NCBI GenBank assembly: GCA_017475005.1
Contig: JAFVGI010000008.1
Span: 1-62,222 of the forward strand
Length of the DNA: 62,222 nucleotides
Source: Prevotella sp.
Lineage (GTDB): Bacteria > Bacteroidota > Bacteroidia > Bacteroidales > Bacteroidaceae
Reading direction: 5' to 3'
The notes below the pieces were generated by a model, which saw nothing but the letters and a program-made list of their open reading frames with translations, was not told the DNA's origin and did no database searches. The stretch's first letter is position 1. Each line of letters opens with the position of its first letter. The position numbers and the translations under genes were made by a program. Of this stretch, positions 17,538-27,400 are shown in pieces.

Positions 17538-17712
17538 TTTATCACAAATTATCATTATTTACTTTGTTTTTCAAAATAAAACTAACGAAATCGCGTTATG
17601 ATTATAAACCACCTCGTACAGTGTTTGTCCCATAATGATAGCTAAAGGCTACAAAAGACGGGATTTTCATGTTAAAAGTTCTTAATTCTTGTCCGATATC
17701 AAGAAAATTTAA

Positions 17713-17720
17713 TACCTTTG
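17713..17720 (+). promoter_or_regulatory. Bacteroidetes -7 box for the exbB-tonB operon
   Basis: TACCTTTG followed by CTG, with a TTG upstream at a -33-like distance. The leader to exbB is about 85-90 bases, AT-rich, with no obvious riboswitch fold. Confidence 0.6.
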
Positions 17721-17810
17721 CTGCGAAATCACAATCTAACCGTGCATTCAAGTAAATTAAACTTAACATATCAATTTTAAATTTTTTATTAATCTAACTA
17801 AACAAAAATT

Positions 17811-18647
17811 ATGGCAGACGTTAAAAAACCAGCCGCTCAGAAGAAAGCCTCAGCAGGTTTTCAGGGTGTTCGTAATGCAATTTGGATTATTTGCGCAATG
17901 TTCGTCATTGCAGTATGTATCTACAAGTTCGTCCTCGGTGACCCAGCCAATTTCGTAGGTGGCGATCCAGATGGAGAAGTTCTTAATGGTAACATGCTCG
18001 GTACCATCTATAAAGGTGGTGTCGTTGTGCCTGTCCTGATTACCTTGATTCTTACTGTGCTTTGTCTTTCTATTGAGCGTATGCTCGCACAGCGTACAGC
18101 ATTCGGTAAGATGGCTACAACAAAGTTCGTTGTTGAAATCAAGGCAGCCCTCAAGCAGAATGACTTCGTTAAGGCTCAGGAACTTTGCAAGAAGCAAAGT
18201 GGTACTATCGCAAACGTTGTTGGCGCTTCTCTGAAGATGTACCAGGAGATGGAAAAAGACAGCAACCTCAAGAAGGCTCAGAAGATTGCTAAGATTCAGC
18301 AGGCTCACGAAGAGGCAGTACAGCTTGAGATGCCTACTCTGCAGATGAACATGCCTATGCTTGCTACTCTCGTAACACTGGGTACCCTTACCGCTCTGTT
18401 CGGTACTGTAACGGGTATGATCAAGTCATTCGCAGCCCTCGCATCTGGTGGTGGTGGTGACTCTGTTGCTCTTTCAACCGGTATCTCTGAGGCCCTCATC
18501 AATACCGCCCTCGGTATCTTGACATCATGGCTCGCTGTGATATCTTACAACTTCTTCTCTAACCGTATCGATAAGCTTACATACGCTCTTGATGAGGTAG
18601 GTTACACAATTGCTCAGACTTACGAGGCAAACCACGACGAAGCTTAA
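17811..18647 (+). CDS. exbB: ExbB/TolQ/MotA-family proton channel
   Basis: Inner-membrane subunit that uses the proton gradient to energise TonB. One TM segment lies at about residues 22-42, a second at about 67-88, and the paired long TM helices at about 178-205 ('LATLVTLGTLTALFGTVTGM') and 225-250. The 'GTVTGMIKSFAAL' segment is the conserved MotA_ExbB signature. It is 278 aa with a Bacteroidetes-type N-terminal extension. First gene of exbB-exbD-exbD-tonB. Confidence 0.9.
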   Translation: MADVKKPAAQKKASAGFQGVRNAIWIICAMFVIAVCIYKFVLGDPANFVGGDPDGEVLNGNMLGTIYKGGVVVPVLITLILTVLCLSIERMLAQRTAFGKMATTKFVVEIKAALKQNDFVKAQELCKKQSGTIANVVGASLKMYQEMEKDSNLKKAQKIAKIQQAHEEAVQLEMPTLQMNMPMLATLVTLGTLTALFGTVTGMIKSFAALASGGGGDSVALSTGISEALINTALGILTSWLAVISYNFFSNRIDKLTYALDEVGYTIAQTYEANHDEA

Positions 18648-18681
18648 TTTTTACTTCTAACCCTTTAAAACTTTTATCGCT

Positions 18682-19293
18682 ATGGGTAAAGTAAAACTTA
18701 AGAAACAAGACATCTGGATCGACATGACGCCTATGTCGGACGTGATGACGCTGCTTCTGTGCTTCTTCATGTTGACATCAACATTCGTGAAGCCTGAACC
18801 AGTGAAGGTGGTAACACCATCATCAGTGTCTGAGATTAAGGTGCCTGAGAAAGATGTTCTCAACATCCTTGTCGATAAGACTGGCAAGGTGTTCATGAGC
18901 ATGGATAACCAGATTTACCTTGAGCAGGCAGTTCTTGAAGTGACCGGCAATTTCAATATCGACTTGAACGGTGCACAACTTGCTGCCTTCAAATCAGATC
19001 CAATGTTTGGTACTCCTCTGAATGTTCTTAAAGAATATCTCAATAAGGATGAGTCAGAGCGTGCTAAAGCACTGAAGGAACTGGGTATCCCAACGGATAG
19101 TATAGATGGTGGTCTTTCTGAATTCCAAGAGTGGGTAAAGGCAGCACGTTCTGCTAATCCAGACTTGAAGGTTGCCCTGAAGGCAGACTCAGATACACCA
19201 TACAAGACGATTAAAACTATTATGTCGGAGTTGCAAGATATTAACGAGAACCGTTATTATCTGATCACATCACTCAAAACATCGGAGGATTAA
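18682..19293 (+). CDS. exbD: ExbD/TolR-family biopolymer transport protein, first copy
   Basis: A single N-terminal TM segment (residues about 15-35) carries the proton-relay aspartate in 'DMTPMSDVMTLLLCFFMLT', followed by a periplasmic domain of about 165 residues. Working partner of ExbB. 34 bases after exbB and 2 bases before the second exbD. Confidence 0.88.
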   Translation: MGKVKLKKQDIWIDMTPMSDVMTLLLCFFMLTSTFVKPEPVKVVTPSSVSEIKVPEKDVLNILVDKTGKVFMSMDNQIYLEQAVLEVTGNFNIDLNGAQLAAFKSDPMFGTPLNVLKEYLNKDESERAKALKELGIPTDSIDGGLSEFQEWVKAARSANPDLKVALKADSDTPYKTIKTIMSELQDINENRYYLITSLKTSED

Positions 19294-19295
19294 GA

Positions 19296-19943
19296 ATGGC
19301 TAAACAGAAAAAAAGCAGACAGAAAAAGTCTCAAACCAGGGTGGACTTTACACCTATGGTGGATATGATGATGCTTCTTATCACATTCTTCATGCTCTGT
19401 ACCTCTCTGGCTAAGCCACAGACAATGGAATTGAGTATGCCGACTAATGATAAGAACTTGGAAGACCAGGATAAGTCCGTTACCAAGGCTTCATACACTA
19501 TCACTATTTATGTGACAGCAGACAACCAGATACATTATGTAGAAGGTCTGCCAAAGTATGATGACCCTACATGTCTGAAGAAGACTACATGGGGTAAGGA
19601 CGGTATCCGTAAGGTCCTAATCACTCACGTGACCGAAGACAACACCCAGCCAATACAGCAGGTTATGCTGGCAAAGGCTAAACTTGACAAGAAAAAGCAC
19701 GAGAACCCGAAGTTCACACAGCAGATGTATGACGACGAGCTCCGTAAAATCAAGTCAGGTGAAATCGACGGTAATAAGATTCAGACAATGACAATCATCA
19801 TCAAAGCTACCGACAACGCTTCTTACCTTAACGTTATCGATGCACTTGATGAGATGCAGATTTGTTCTGTTGGTAAGTATGTCATCGACAAGATTACTCC
19901 AGATGATCTCAAGCTTCTTGAAGAGGCTAAGGTTAAGGAATAA
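19296..19943 (+). CDS. exbD: ExbD/TolR-family biopolymer transport protein, second copy
   Basis: Paralogue of the gene just upstream, 215 aa. The TM segment has the same signature ('DFTPMVDMMMLLITFFMLC') with the key aspartate. A basic N-terminus precedes it. The periplasmic part is larger and diverged, so the two proteins may form a mixed dimer in the ExbB pore. Two-ExbD operons are common in Bacteroidetes. Confidence 0.88.
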   Translation: MAKQKKSRQKKSQTRVDFTPMVDMMMLLITFFMLCTSLAKPQTMELSMPTNDKNLEDQDKSVTKASYTITIYVTADNQIHYVEGLPKYDDPTCLKKTTWGKDGIRKVLITHVTEDNTQPIQQVMLAKAKLDKKKHENPKFTQQMYDDELRKIKSGEIDGNKIQTMTIIIKATDNASYLNVIDALDEMQICSVGKYVIDKITPDDLKLLEEAKVKE

Positions 19944-19985
19944 GTCTATGCGCGTAACACTTTAACTTAAGAAAGGAAAAGAAAA

Positions 19986-20828
19986 ATGGCACAAATAGAT
20001 CTTATATCCAACGAATGGTCGGACATGATGTTCGAAAATCGTAACAAGGAATACGGGGCATACGTACTTCGCAGACAAACAGGACGCCGTAACGTTATCT
20101 CTATGATTGCTGTATTACTGCTCTTTGCTGCAGTCATGATTTTCATGATAGCAAAGAATGCTTATGAAGCATATCAGAAGGAACATGCCGTTATGGACCA
20201 GGTTACCGAGCTTTCTGCGCTGACACAGCAGAAGAAGAAGGAAGCTAAGGTAGAACGTAAGGAGATTCCTGTAAAACAAGAGCAGCAGCAGGTCGTAGAG
20301 AAGGTTAAGAGCTCTGTGAAGTTTACTGCTCCTGTCATCAAGAAGGATGATGAAGTAAAGCCTGAAGATGAATTGAAGTCACAGGATGAAATCATGAACT
20401 CAAAAGTTGCTATCGGCGCTTTGAACGTTGTTGGTAATGATGAGAGTGGTGAGGTGCTGAAGGCTAAGGAAGTCATCGCTACAGAGCCAGTAAAACCAAA
20501 GGAAGAAGAAAACAAGGTGTTCGACGTAGTAGAACAGATGCCTTCTTATCCTGGCGGTATGAGTGCTCTGATGCAATACCTGTCTTCAAACATCAAGTAT
20601 CCTGTAATTGCTGAAGAAAATGGCATCCAGGGACGTGTAATCTGTACTTTCGTCGTAGAGCGCGATGGTTCTATCACAGACGTTAAAATTGCAAAGTCTG
20701 TTGACCCATCACTCGACAAGGAAGCTATGCGCGTAGTATCCAAGATGCCTAAGTGGATTCCTGGTAAGCAGAATGGTTCTGCAGTACGTGTAAAATACAC
20801 ACTGCCTGTAACATTCCGCCTACAGTAG
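19986..20828 (+). CDS. tonB: TonB-family energy transducer
   Basis: 280 aa. An N-terminal cytoplasmic piece (LISNEWSDMMFENRNKEYGA) is the Bacteroidetes TonB start. It is followed by a TM helix at about 38-58, a Lys/Glu/Val-rich spacer (residues 75-185), and a TonB C-terminal domain (about 190-280: 'MPSYPGGMSALMQYLSS', 'IQGRVICTFVVERDGSITDV'). It spans the periplasm and delivers energy to outer-membrane receptors. A terminator follows directly. Confidence 0.88.
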   Translation: MAQIDLISNEWSDMMFENRNKEYGAYVLRRQTGRRNVISMIAVLLLFAAVMIFMIAKNAYEAYQKEHAVMDQVTELSALTQQKKKEAKVERKEIPVKQEQQQVVEKVKSSVKFTAPVIKKDDEVKPEDELKSQDEIMNSKVAIGALNVVGNDESGEVLKAKEVIATEPVKPKEEENKVFDVVEQMPSYPGGMSALMQYLSSNIKYPVIAEENGIQGRVICTFVVERDGSITDVKIAKSVDPSLDKEAMRVVSKMPKWIPGKQNGSAVRVKYTLPVTFRLQ

Positions 20829-20846
20829 AATAACCGATAAATTCTC

Positions 20847-20883
20847 AAAGAGGCCAGAAGGGCATTCCTTTTGGCCTCTTTTT
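20847..20883 (+). terminator. Intrinsic terminator between tonB and the PstS-like gene
   Basis: A 15-bp stem with one mismatch (AAAGAGGCCAGAAGG against CCTTTTGGCCTCTTT), loop GCATT, then a T-run. It ends 11 bases before the next start, so read-through would control the two downstream genes. Confidence 0.75.
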
Positions 20884-20894
20884 CAAAACACAGT

Positions 20895-21854
20895 ATGAAA
20901 CACATAACGTTCCTTATCGTTGCAATACTCGCATTATGTATCAGTACTTCCTGCTCACGCACGAAGAATCCTAATGCGCGTACTGACACGTACTCCAGCG
21001 GTTCCATAACATTCGGTGCCGACGAGAGCTTCGCTCCTATTATCGAAGAAGAACTTGACGTGTTCCATTCCATCTATGTCCAGGCTCACTGTACCCCCAA
21101 GTACATGACTGAGTCAGAGGGCATGAACCTGTTGTTGGCAAACAAGCTGTTGATGATGTTCACCTCACGCGACTTCAAAAAGTCTGAGTATGACAACCTC
21201 ATCGCACGCGATCGCAAACCTTATACTGTACACGTGGGTTACGATGGCTTGGCACTTATCACCAACAGGGAGAATACCGACTCCTGCATGTCGGTGAAAG
21301 ACGTGAAGCGCATCCTTTCAGGAGAGGCTAAGACATGGAAAGAGGTCGGCACCAAGACACGCTCCGGCGAAATTATCGTATGCTTCGACAACGCCACATC
21401 AAGTGCCGTACATTATGTGGAGGATTCTATCCTCAACGGAAAACCTATAACAGCCGAGAATGCCTTTGCCACAAAGAAGACGGCAGAAGTCATTGACTAT
21501 GTTGAGAAGACTCCCAATGCCATCGGTATCATCGGTAGTAACTGGCTTAACGACAAGCGCGATAGCACCAATCTCACGTGGAACAAGAACATCCGTGTGC
21601 TCGCCATCTCCCGCAGTGACGATGCCACACCCGAAAATTCCTATAAACCCTATCAGGGCTACATCTATAACGATTTTTATCCCTTCATACGCAGGATATA
21701 CGCCCTCCTCAACGACGAGCGCGGAAAATACGGTCTGCCGTGGGGATTCGCACAGTTCGTAGCAGCCCCAAAGGGACAGATGATAATCTTTAAGGCAGGA
21801 CTGCTCCCCGCCTATGGCAATATTTCAATACGAGAAGTTAAGATAAACGATTAA
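20895..21854 (+). CDS. PstS-like substrate-binding lipoprotein
   Basis: Periplasmic binding-protein fold of the phosphate-binding (PBP-like 2) group, anchored by a lipobox (LCISTSC). 'GSITFGADESFAPIIEE' marks the first lobe, and 'FDNATSSAVHYVEDSI' and 'PNAIGIIGSNWL' lie in the second. No Pst permease genes are adjacent; it sits between tonB and a TPR protein, an arrangement I associate with Bacteroidales TonB loci. The ATG at 20895 (MKHITFL) was chosen because the longer frame from 20871 starts inside the terminator. The ligand is unknown. Confidence 0.75.
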   Translation: MKHITFLIVAILALCISTSCSRTKNPNARTDTYSSGSITFGADESFAPIIEEELDVFHSIYVQAHCTPKYMTESEGMNLLLANKLLMMFTSRDFKKSEYDNLIARDRKPYTVHVGYDGLALITNRENTDSCMSVKDVKRILSGEAKTWKEVGTKTRSGEIIVCFDNATSSAVHYVEDSILNGKPITAENAFATKKTAEVIDYVEKTPNAIGIIGSNWLNDKRDSTNLTWNKNIRVLAISRSDDATPENSYKPYQGYIYNDFYPFIRRIYALLNDERGKYGLPWGFAQFVAAPKGQMIIFKAGLLPAYGNISIREVKIND

Positions 21855-21872
21855 ACAAATTAAAGAAATAAT

Positions 21873-23315
21873 ATGAAACTAAGAAACATTATTATCGGAG
21901 CACTGATGACAGTCATCGCAGCTCCTGTACTGGCTCAGGACAATCAGTCCGACCAGATTATGCAGCAAGTAGCAACAATACTCAAGAGCGGTTCAGCCGA
22001 TGCCCAGAAGCAGATAGCTGACATTGCTAAGACCTACAAGAAGGATGTCAACGGTCTCGTAAGCATCGGCCGTGCATATCTCTCTGTCAAGGACTATGCC
22101 AAAGCAAAGGAATATGCCCAGAAGGCTGTTGAACTCCTGAAGGGCAAGCAGGGCAATGCAGCTCCTTACCTTCTTCTCGGCAATATTGCTGTTGGTGAAG
22201 ACAATGGTGGTGAGGCTGCCACTCAGTTCCAGCAGGCTATGTATGCCGACCCAAAGAATCCTGACGGATACCGTCGCTATGCACAGATAATGAGTAAGAT
22301 AGACCCTAATGGTGCAGTGGAAACTCTGGAGGCACTGAAGAGGGAACTGCCAAACTACCCTGTTGATCTCATCGCAGCAGAGATATACTCAAGTGCTGGT
22401 AAAATGAATATGGCGATAGAGTATTATAATAAGGTGAGCGTTAACGACATGAAGGACTATCAGCTTTCTGACTACGCTACTAACGTATTCCTCTCTCAGG
22501 ATTATCAGAAGTCACTGTCACTCGCTAATCAGGGACACGCTAAGTTCCCACGCAATGCGTCCTTTAACCGTCTTATTATGTTCAACAATACCGAACTGAA
22601 GAACTTTGACGACGCCCTCGCTGGTGCTAATGACCTCTTCAACAACTCTGACTCTCTCAAGGCTTCTTCCTTCGACTATGGTTACTATGCACGCGCTCTT
22701 AAGGGTGCCGACAAATACACAGAGGCTATTGAGCAGTATCAGAAGCTCCAGACACTCGACAACGTTGACGCTGCAACCAAAGCAGAGGCCAACAAGAACA
22801 TCTCTGACTGCTACAAGAAGCTCTCTGACTATATCAAGGCCGGTGAATACCTCGACAAGTACGTCAAGGCACAGCCACAGCAGTCATTCACACTTCAGGA
22901 GACTGTAGCATCACTCTATGCTGATCAGCTCGCTGATGATAAGACATCTGCTGCCGACAAGCAGAAGGCATACGAGATGGCCGATAAGATTTATGCTGAA
23001 CTGGCAGAGAAATATCCTGATAACGCCGCTTACGTAGCAAACAAGCGCTCCACCCTCCCCTTCTCATTGCCTATCGACCAGAAGGAGCAGGTTAAGCTCG
23101 CAGGTCCTCATTACGCTACCTTTACAAGCATCTTAGGTGCTAAGGCTGACCGTTCTGCTGGTGAGAACAAGATGCTTGCTGCTGCATACGCAACTCTCCT
23201 ATACTACTATGTAAACTGCATCGATGATATGGAGAAGGGTAAAGAAGTGGCAGCAAAGCTGTTAGAACTTGACCCAGAAAACGAAGGTGCTAAGGCCGTT
23301 ATGGAAATGAAGTAA
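21873..23315 (+). CDS. Exported TPR protein
   Basis: 480 aa with a signal peptide (residues 1-21, ending VLAQ) and tetratricopeptide-like helical pairs through most of its length, for example 'AKAKEYAQKAVELLKGK', 'AATQFQQAMYADPKNPDGY', 'MAIEYYNKVSV' and 'YTEAIEQYQKLQTL'. Presumably a periplasmic scaffold. It lies 18 bases after the PstS-like gene and ends the locus, before a bidirectional terminator shared with the tRNA. Confidence 0.75.
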   Translation: MKLRNIIIGALMTVIAAPVLAQDNQSDQIMQQVATILKSGSADAQKQIADIAKTYKKDVNGLVSIGRAYLSVKDYAKAKEYAQKAVELLKGKQGNAAPYLLLGNIAVGEDNGGEAATQFQQAMYADPKNPDGYRRYAQIMSKIDPNGAVETLEALKRELPNYPVDLIAAEIYSSAGKMNMAIEYYNKVSVNDMKDYQLSDYATNVFLSQDYQKSLSLANQGHAKFPRNASFNRLIMFNNTELKNFDDALAGANDLFNNSDSLKASSFDYGYYARALKGADKYTEAIEQYQKLQTLDNVDAATKAEANKNISDCYKKLSDYIKAGEYLDKYVKAQPQQSFTLQETVASLYADQLADDKTSAADKQKAYEMADKIYAELAEKYPDNAAYVANKRSTLPFSLPIDQKEQVKLAGPHYATFTSILGAKADRSAGENKMLAAAYATLLYYYVNCIDDMEKGKEVAAKLLELDPENEGAKAVMEMK

Positions 23316-23340
23316 GAAAAGCTATAAGTATAGATAAAGA

Positions 23341-23374
23341 AAAATGAGTTACGCGAAATACGTAACTCATTTTC
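23341..23374. terminator. Bidirectional terminator between the TPR gene and the tRNA
   Basis: A perfect 13-bp stem (AAAATGAGTTACG / CGTAACTCATTTT) with a 7-base loop and runs of T on both strands. It can stop the TPR gene from the left and the tRNA from the right. Confidence 0.8.
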
Positions 23375-23387
23375 TTTTCCTTTAATG

Positions 23388-23461
23388 TAGCGGGAGGGGG
23401 CCACGATCCCCCGACCTCCGGATTATGAATCCGACGCTCTAACCAACTGAGCTATCCCGCC
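23388..23461 (-). tRNA. tRNA with anticodon CAU (elongator Met or, if modified, Ile2)
   Basis: The minus strand folds as a full 74-nt cloverleaf: acceptor GGCGGGA/TCCCGCT, D stem GCTC/GAGC, anticodon stem TCGGA/TCCGG with loop TTCATAA, T stem GGGGG/CCCCC. CCA is not encoded. The T loop reads ATCGTGG instead of the usual TTCRANY, so positions 54 and 58 are A and U rather than T and A. The lack of initiator features (no three G-C pairs below the anticodon loop) argues against tRNA-fMet. Confidence 0.9.
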
Positions 23462-23492
23462 ATTAAGAGGTCGTTTTTCAAATTTACGGCTG

Positions 23493-23500
23493 CAAAGGTA
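23493..23500 (-). promoter_or_regulatory. Bacteroidetes -7 box for the tRNA
   Basis: CAAAGGTA on the plus strand is TACCTTTG on the minus strand, about 32 bases before the tRNA 5' end. Confidence 0.6.
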
Positions 23501-23660
23501 ATAAGAAAAAATGAGATGTGCAAATTTTTAGCCACAAAATTTGAAAATATATGTTCATTCCTTGATTAAAACAATAAAAAAGTACCCTCCGAATTACTTA
23601 TATAGAACAAACATTTCCCGCTAATCACTAACCACTAATCACTAAAGTACACACTAAAGC

Positions 23661-24119
23661 ATGGCTTGGAAAAACGACATAGGCAGATGGGGTGAAGACT
23701 GTGCTGCGGAATATATGGAACAGCACGGATGGTATATACGCCACCGCAACTGGCAGAAGAAACACCATGAGTTAGACCTCGTTTGTATTGATGAAGACTC
23801 CACCATACTTCTGTTCATTGAGGTAAAGACAAGAGCATCTGAGATATGGGGCGCGCCAGATGAAGCCATCGATTTGGATAAGAAGAACAATACCATCAAA
23901 GCCGCAAGGGCATACATCTCTGATTTCCATCTACAACATCTGGAGATACGCTATGATACCATCAGTGTTATAGGAACTCCCGAAACAGGACATGAAATAA
24001 TACATAAAGAAAATGCATTTGATGTAGAGTCACAGTACGAGCACTACAAAACATGGGATAAAAATAAAAAAACTCAGAAAAGATTCTGGAACATAGGAGT
24101 ATGGAAGAAATATCCTTAG
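23661..24119 (+). CDS. yraN: YraN family (UPF0102) endonuclease-like protein
   Basis: Small cytoplasmic protein of 152 aa with the restriction-endonuclease-like motif of UPF0102: 'GRWGEDCAAEYMEQHG' at the N-terminus, then 'HELDLVCID' and 'FIEVKTR', giving the D...ExK metal site. The family's biological role is not settled; Holliday-junction or DNA-repair roles have been proposed. The C-terminus is longer than usual and basic. It stands alone, facing away from the tRNA. Confidence 0.85.
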   Translation: MAWKNDIGRWGEDCAAEYMEQHGWYIRHRNWQKKHHELDLVCIDEDSTILLFIEVKTRASEIWGAPDEAIDLDKKNNTIKAARAYISDFHLQHLEIRYDTISVIGTPETGHEIIHKENAFDVESQYEHYKTWDKNKKTQKRFWNIGVWKKYP

Positions 24120-24416
24120 AGTCTTTTCGCCCGACAGCGCCGGCGGCTGAAAATATCTTTACAAGGTATCGCTATGTAAAATACAGAAAAAAAAGAAAAA
24201 CTATAGCATACTGAAAGTATACTTTCGTCTGTACTCACTTATTCTCAGATTTTACCGATTTTGTCCATCTAACCTCTGGAGTTGTGCGGAAGTTTAAAAT
24301 CGCAGCAGCGGTGTTATCCTTTCCATTGTTTTGGCATCGAAGGATGGAAGCTGTATGTTGGGTAAGAACCGACACCCCAAATAGTGGCAATAGTTAAAAG
24401 TAGCTTGTTGGTTAGT
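24120..24416. other. Intergenic stretch with no recognisable feature
   Basis: About 300 bases between the YraN gene and the convergent GH2 gene. I see no gene, strong hairpin or repeat array here. Confidence 0.5.
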
Positions 24417-27400
24417 TTATTCATTAAATTCTATCTCGATGATGCTGAGCTTGTTGCTCTTGGCTGCCTTAGTGCTGACATTTTTCTTTGCTGCCAGTTC
24501 CGTCATGGAACCAAAGGCTTCCTTCACCGTAGCCGGTCCGAGCATGCGAATCTTGTATGTAGCACTTTTAACAGGCTTTTCTATGTTAAGGCATACGTTA
24601 CCGAGTCCCTTAGGGGTATATCCTGTCCAGATGACGGTGCCGTCGGCAGTGGTAATCTCTAACGGATAGCTGTTCTTGCGGAAGTCGAGCAGACGAACTG
24701 AGATTTGCTTAATAGTAGCAGGACGCTCCAGCTGGAATGTCACCCATGCATTCTCAAGATGCCCGTCACTCTGCCATTGTGACTTCTCGTTGTCATCATA
24801 CATATTAGCAACGTCTGCTGCGGCACTGCCAGCCTCAACGCTCTTGATGGCAACGCCCTTCAGGGCTTGCTTGTAAGAAGCGGTCAGAGGTGTCTCACCA
24901 CGACTCAGGTCTGCAGGTAACTCTTCCTGCCATGCTGCCTCAATAGCCTTACCCTGTGCATCCACATAGAAGCCGTCCTTGACAGGAACAGCGGTGGTGG
25001 TTGCTGTGAGCGATGCGGTCTTATAGCCGTTGGATTCGGCTGTGAGAGTGATGTTGCCGGCTGTTGTGGTAGAACGTACCATAACACGGATGACACCGGC
25101 TTCGAGCATTAGTTCCTTGGAGAGCACGCCGTTGGTGTCCTTGCTGTGTCCGCCTTCGGATGTTATCTCACCCTCGGTAGCCGGTTGAGCTGCTGCGTTC
25201 ATAGCCTTCTCTTCTTCGCTGACAACACCGCTGATACCACCCAGATACTCACCATTACCAGTAACATTAAAAGTCACCATATCATGAGCCAACGGATGAC
25301 GCTGACCATTCTTATCGACAGCCTCAATCTCGGCAATGCGGATATCACTGCCATCGGCACGGAAGGTCTCAGGAGCCTCTACCCAATGCATCTTCAGGGC
25401 TACTGGCTTGCCGACAGTCTCGATAGCATAGCGACTGACTTCCTTGCCGCCCTTGCGGCTAATGGCCTCAAGTTTGCCTGGCTGATATTGTATATTCTCA
25501 AAAGTGAACAGGAAAGTGTCGCTCTGCTTGCCCTTGCCCAGACTCTTGCCGTTAAGGAAAAGCTCGACTTCATCACCTGTAGAAACTACATAGACGGGCT
25601 TCACAACAGGAGTCTTAGCAGCAGATTCTTCACTCTTCACTCTTAACTCTTCACTTCCATAGTTCCAATGACCTACGATGTAAGTGTGGTCTTTCTCGGT
25701 ATCTACCCAGCCGTCCCACATTACCTGATGTGCGAAATAAGAGTCCTTCGGTATGCGCATAGCATCAACATCACCGCTGGTGCGGTAGTTTTTCTCGCCA
25801 CGAGCATGGGTGTTGGAATCAGAGAAAATAATCTTCGCTCCACCGCTATTGACACGCTTACCCTGTCCGGGGCGTGCAATCCAGTATTCATTCCAGCGAA
25901 CGACGTTCTCAACTGCGAGACCGTCCTGATTGTGGTTGTATGCTACAGCACGTTCACCGCGATAAAGCGGTCCTTCACCCTCCTTGTGGTAAGGATATGA
26001 CCACTCGTCCCAATAGCGACGGATACCCTCGTCACGATTGTACTCCATCTGCCACATGGGCTTGCCAGCCGACTTGTTGACATAGAGCATCTCACCGCCA
26101 TATTCTGCCACCTTCGAGTCGAGCATATTTCGCGAGCCAATAGCACGTCCGCCGTTGGGGTCGTATTGGTTACGTATCTGCTTCATCTCTGCCATATGCT
26201 CTTCAGAGATTTGGTTATTGCCACACTCATAGAAGAGGATTGACGGGTTGTTGCGATTATATATGATAGCATCGCGCATCACTTCGGTGCGCTGCTCCCA
26301 GCGACGGTCATCAACATCTTTCTCGGCATCACCGGCAGGCATAGCCTGGATAAGACCCAAACGGTCGAACGATTCGATATCCTGTTTCATCGGTGTAACA
26401 TGCATCCATCGGAAGAAATTGCCGTTACAGCCAAGTACGAGACGATTAGAGTAGTCGCTAATCCATGCTGGTACGGAGATGCCTACTGCCGGCCACTCGT
26501 TGGTACTACGTTGTGCAAAGCCCTTCAGCTGGAGTACGCGGTCGTTAAGATATACCATACCGTCCTTGAAGTCAGTCTTGCGGAAACCTGTAGTGGTGGT
26601 TACTTCATCAATGCACTTGCCATCAACCATGAGTTGGGTCGTTACATCATAGAGATAGCCATACCCCCATGACCAGAAATGCAGGCCTGAGACTTTCTGG
26701 GAAGCCTTGCAAATAGCAGTCTTGCCAGGCTCAATCGTTACAGACTCTCCTGAAAAACTTGCTACTTGCTTGCCTCCTCTTTCATTAACCTTTACTATGT
26801 ATGAAACGTTCTTTTGCGTATCTGATTCATTCTTCACTTCCGACTCGGCATTGATGACAGCCGTGTGTCCTTTGACGTCATGTTGTGTAGCATAGATATA
26901 GACACCTGTCGTCTTCAGGTTGCTGTAAAGAGGCAGTGTCTGATATACGTCATTCTGCATCACATGCAACCATACATTTTTGTTGATTCCACCGTAATTG
27001 CAGAAGAAATTCTTGTCATTCCACTGAAAGCCGCTACGGGTTTCTTTTTGATATTTTTCGCTCCAAGTATTGATATGTTCCTTGTAGCGCCAGTCGTTGT
27101 CAACATATACGGCGAGGATATTCTCTCCGTTCCTTTTTATATAAGGTGTAAGGTCGAAGCCGAATGCCATAATGCCGTTTTCTCCCCATCCAAGTTCCTT
27201 GCCGTTAAGGAAACAGCGGGCTCCAAAGCGCACGCCTTCGAACTCGATGAAGAATTTCTTGGCATTGCGCATATTCTCAGGCAATATGAAATGCTTACGA
27301 TACCATGCTACAGTATCAGTCAGCTCGGCTATGTGTTTGCCAAAGGCCTCTGTCTGGTTGAACGAGTAAGGTAGTGTCACCTTCTGCCACACGGCATCGT

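Noticed and set aside
17721-17810. Riboswitch in the exbB leader
   Set aside because: The leader is AT-rich and lacks paired segments matching any class I know.
20871-20894. Upstream ATG of the PstS-like gene
   Set aside because: It lies in the right arm of the terminator hairpin and puts extra residues in front of the lipoprotein signal.
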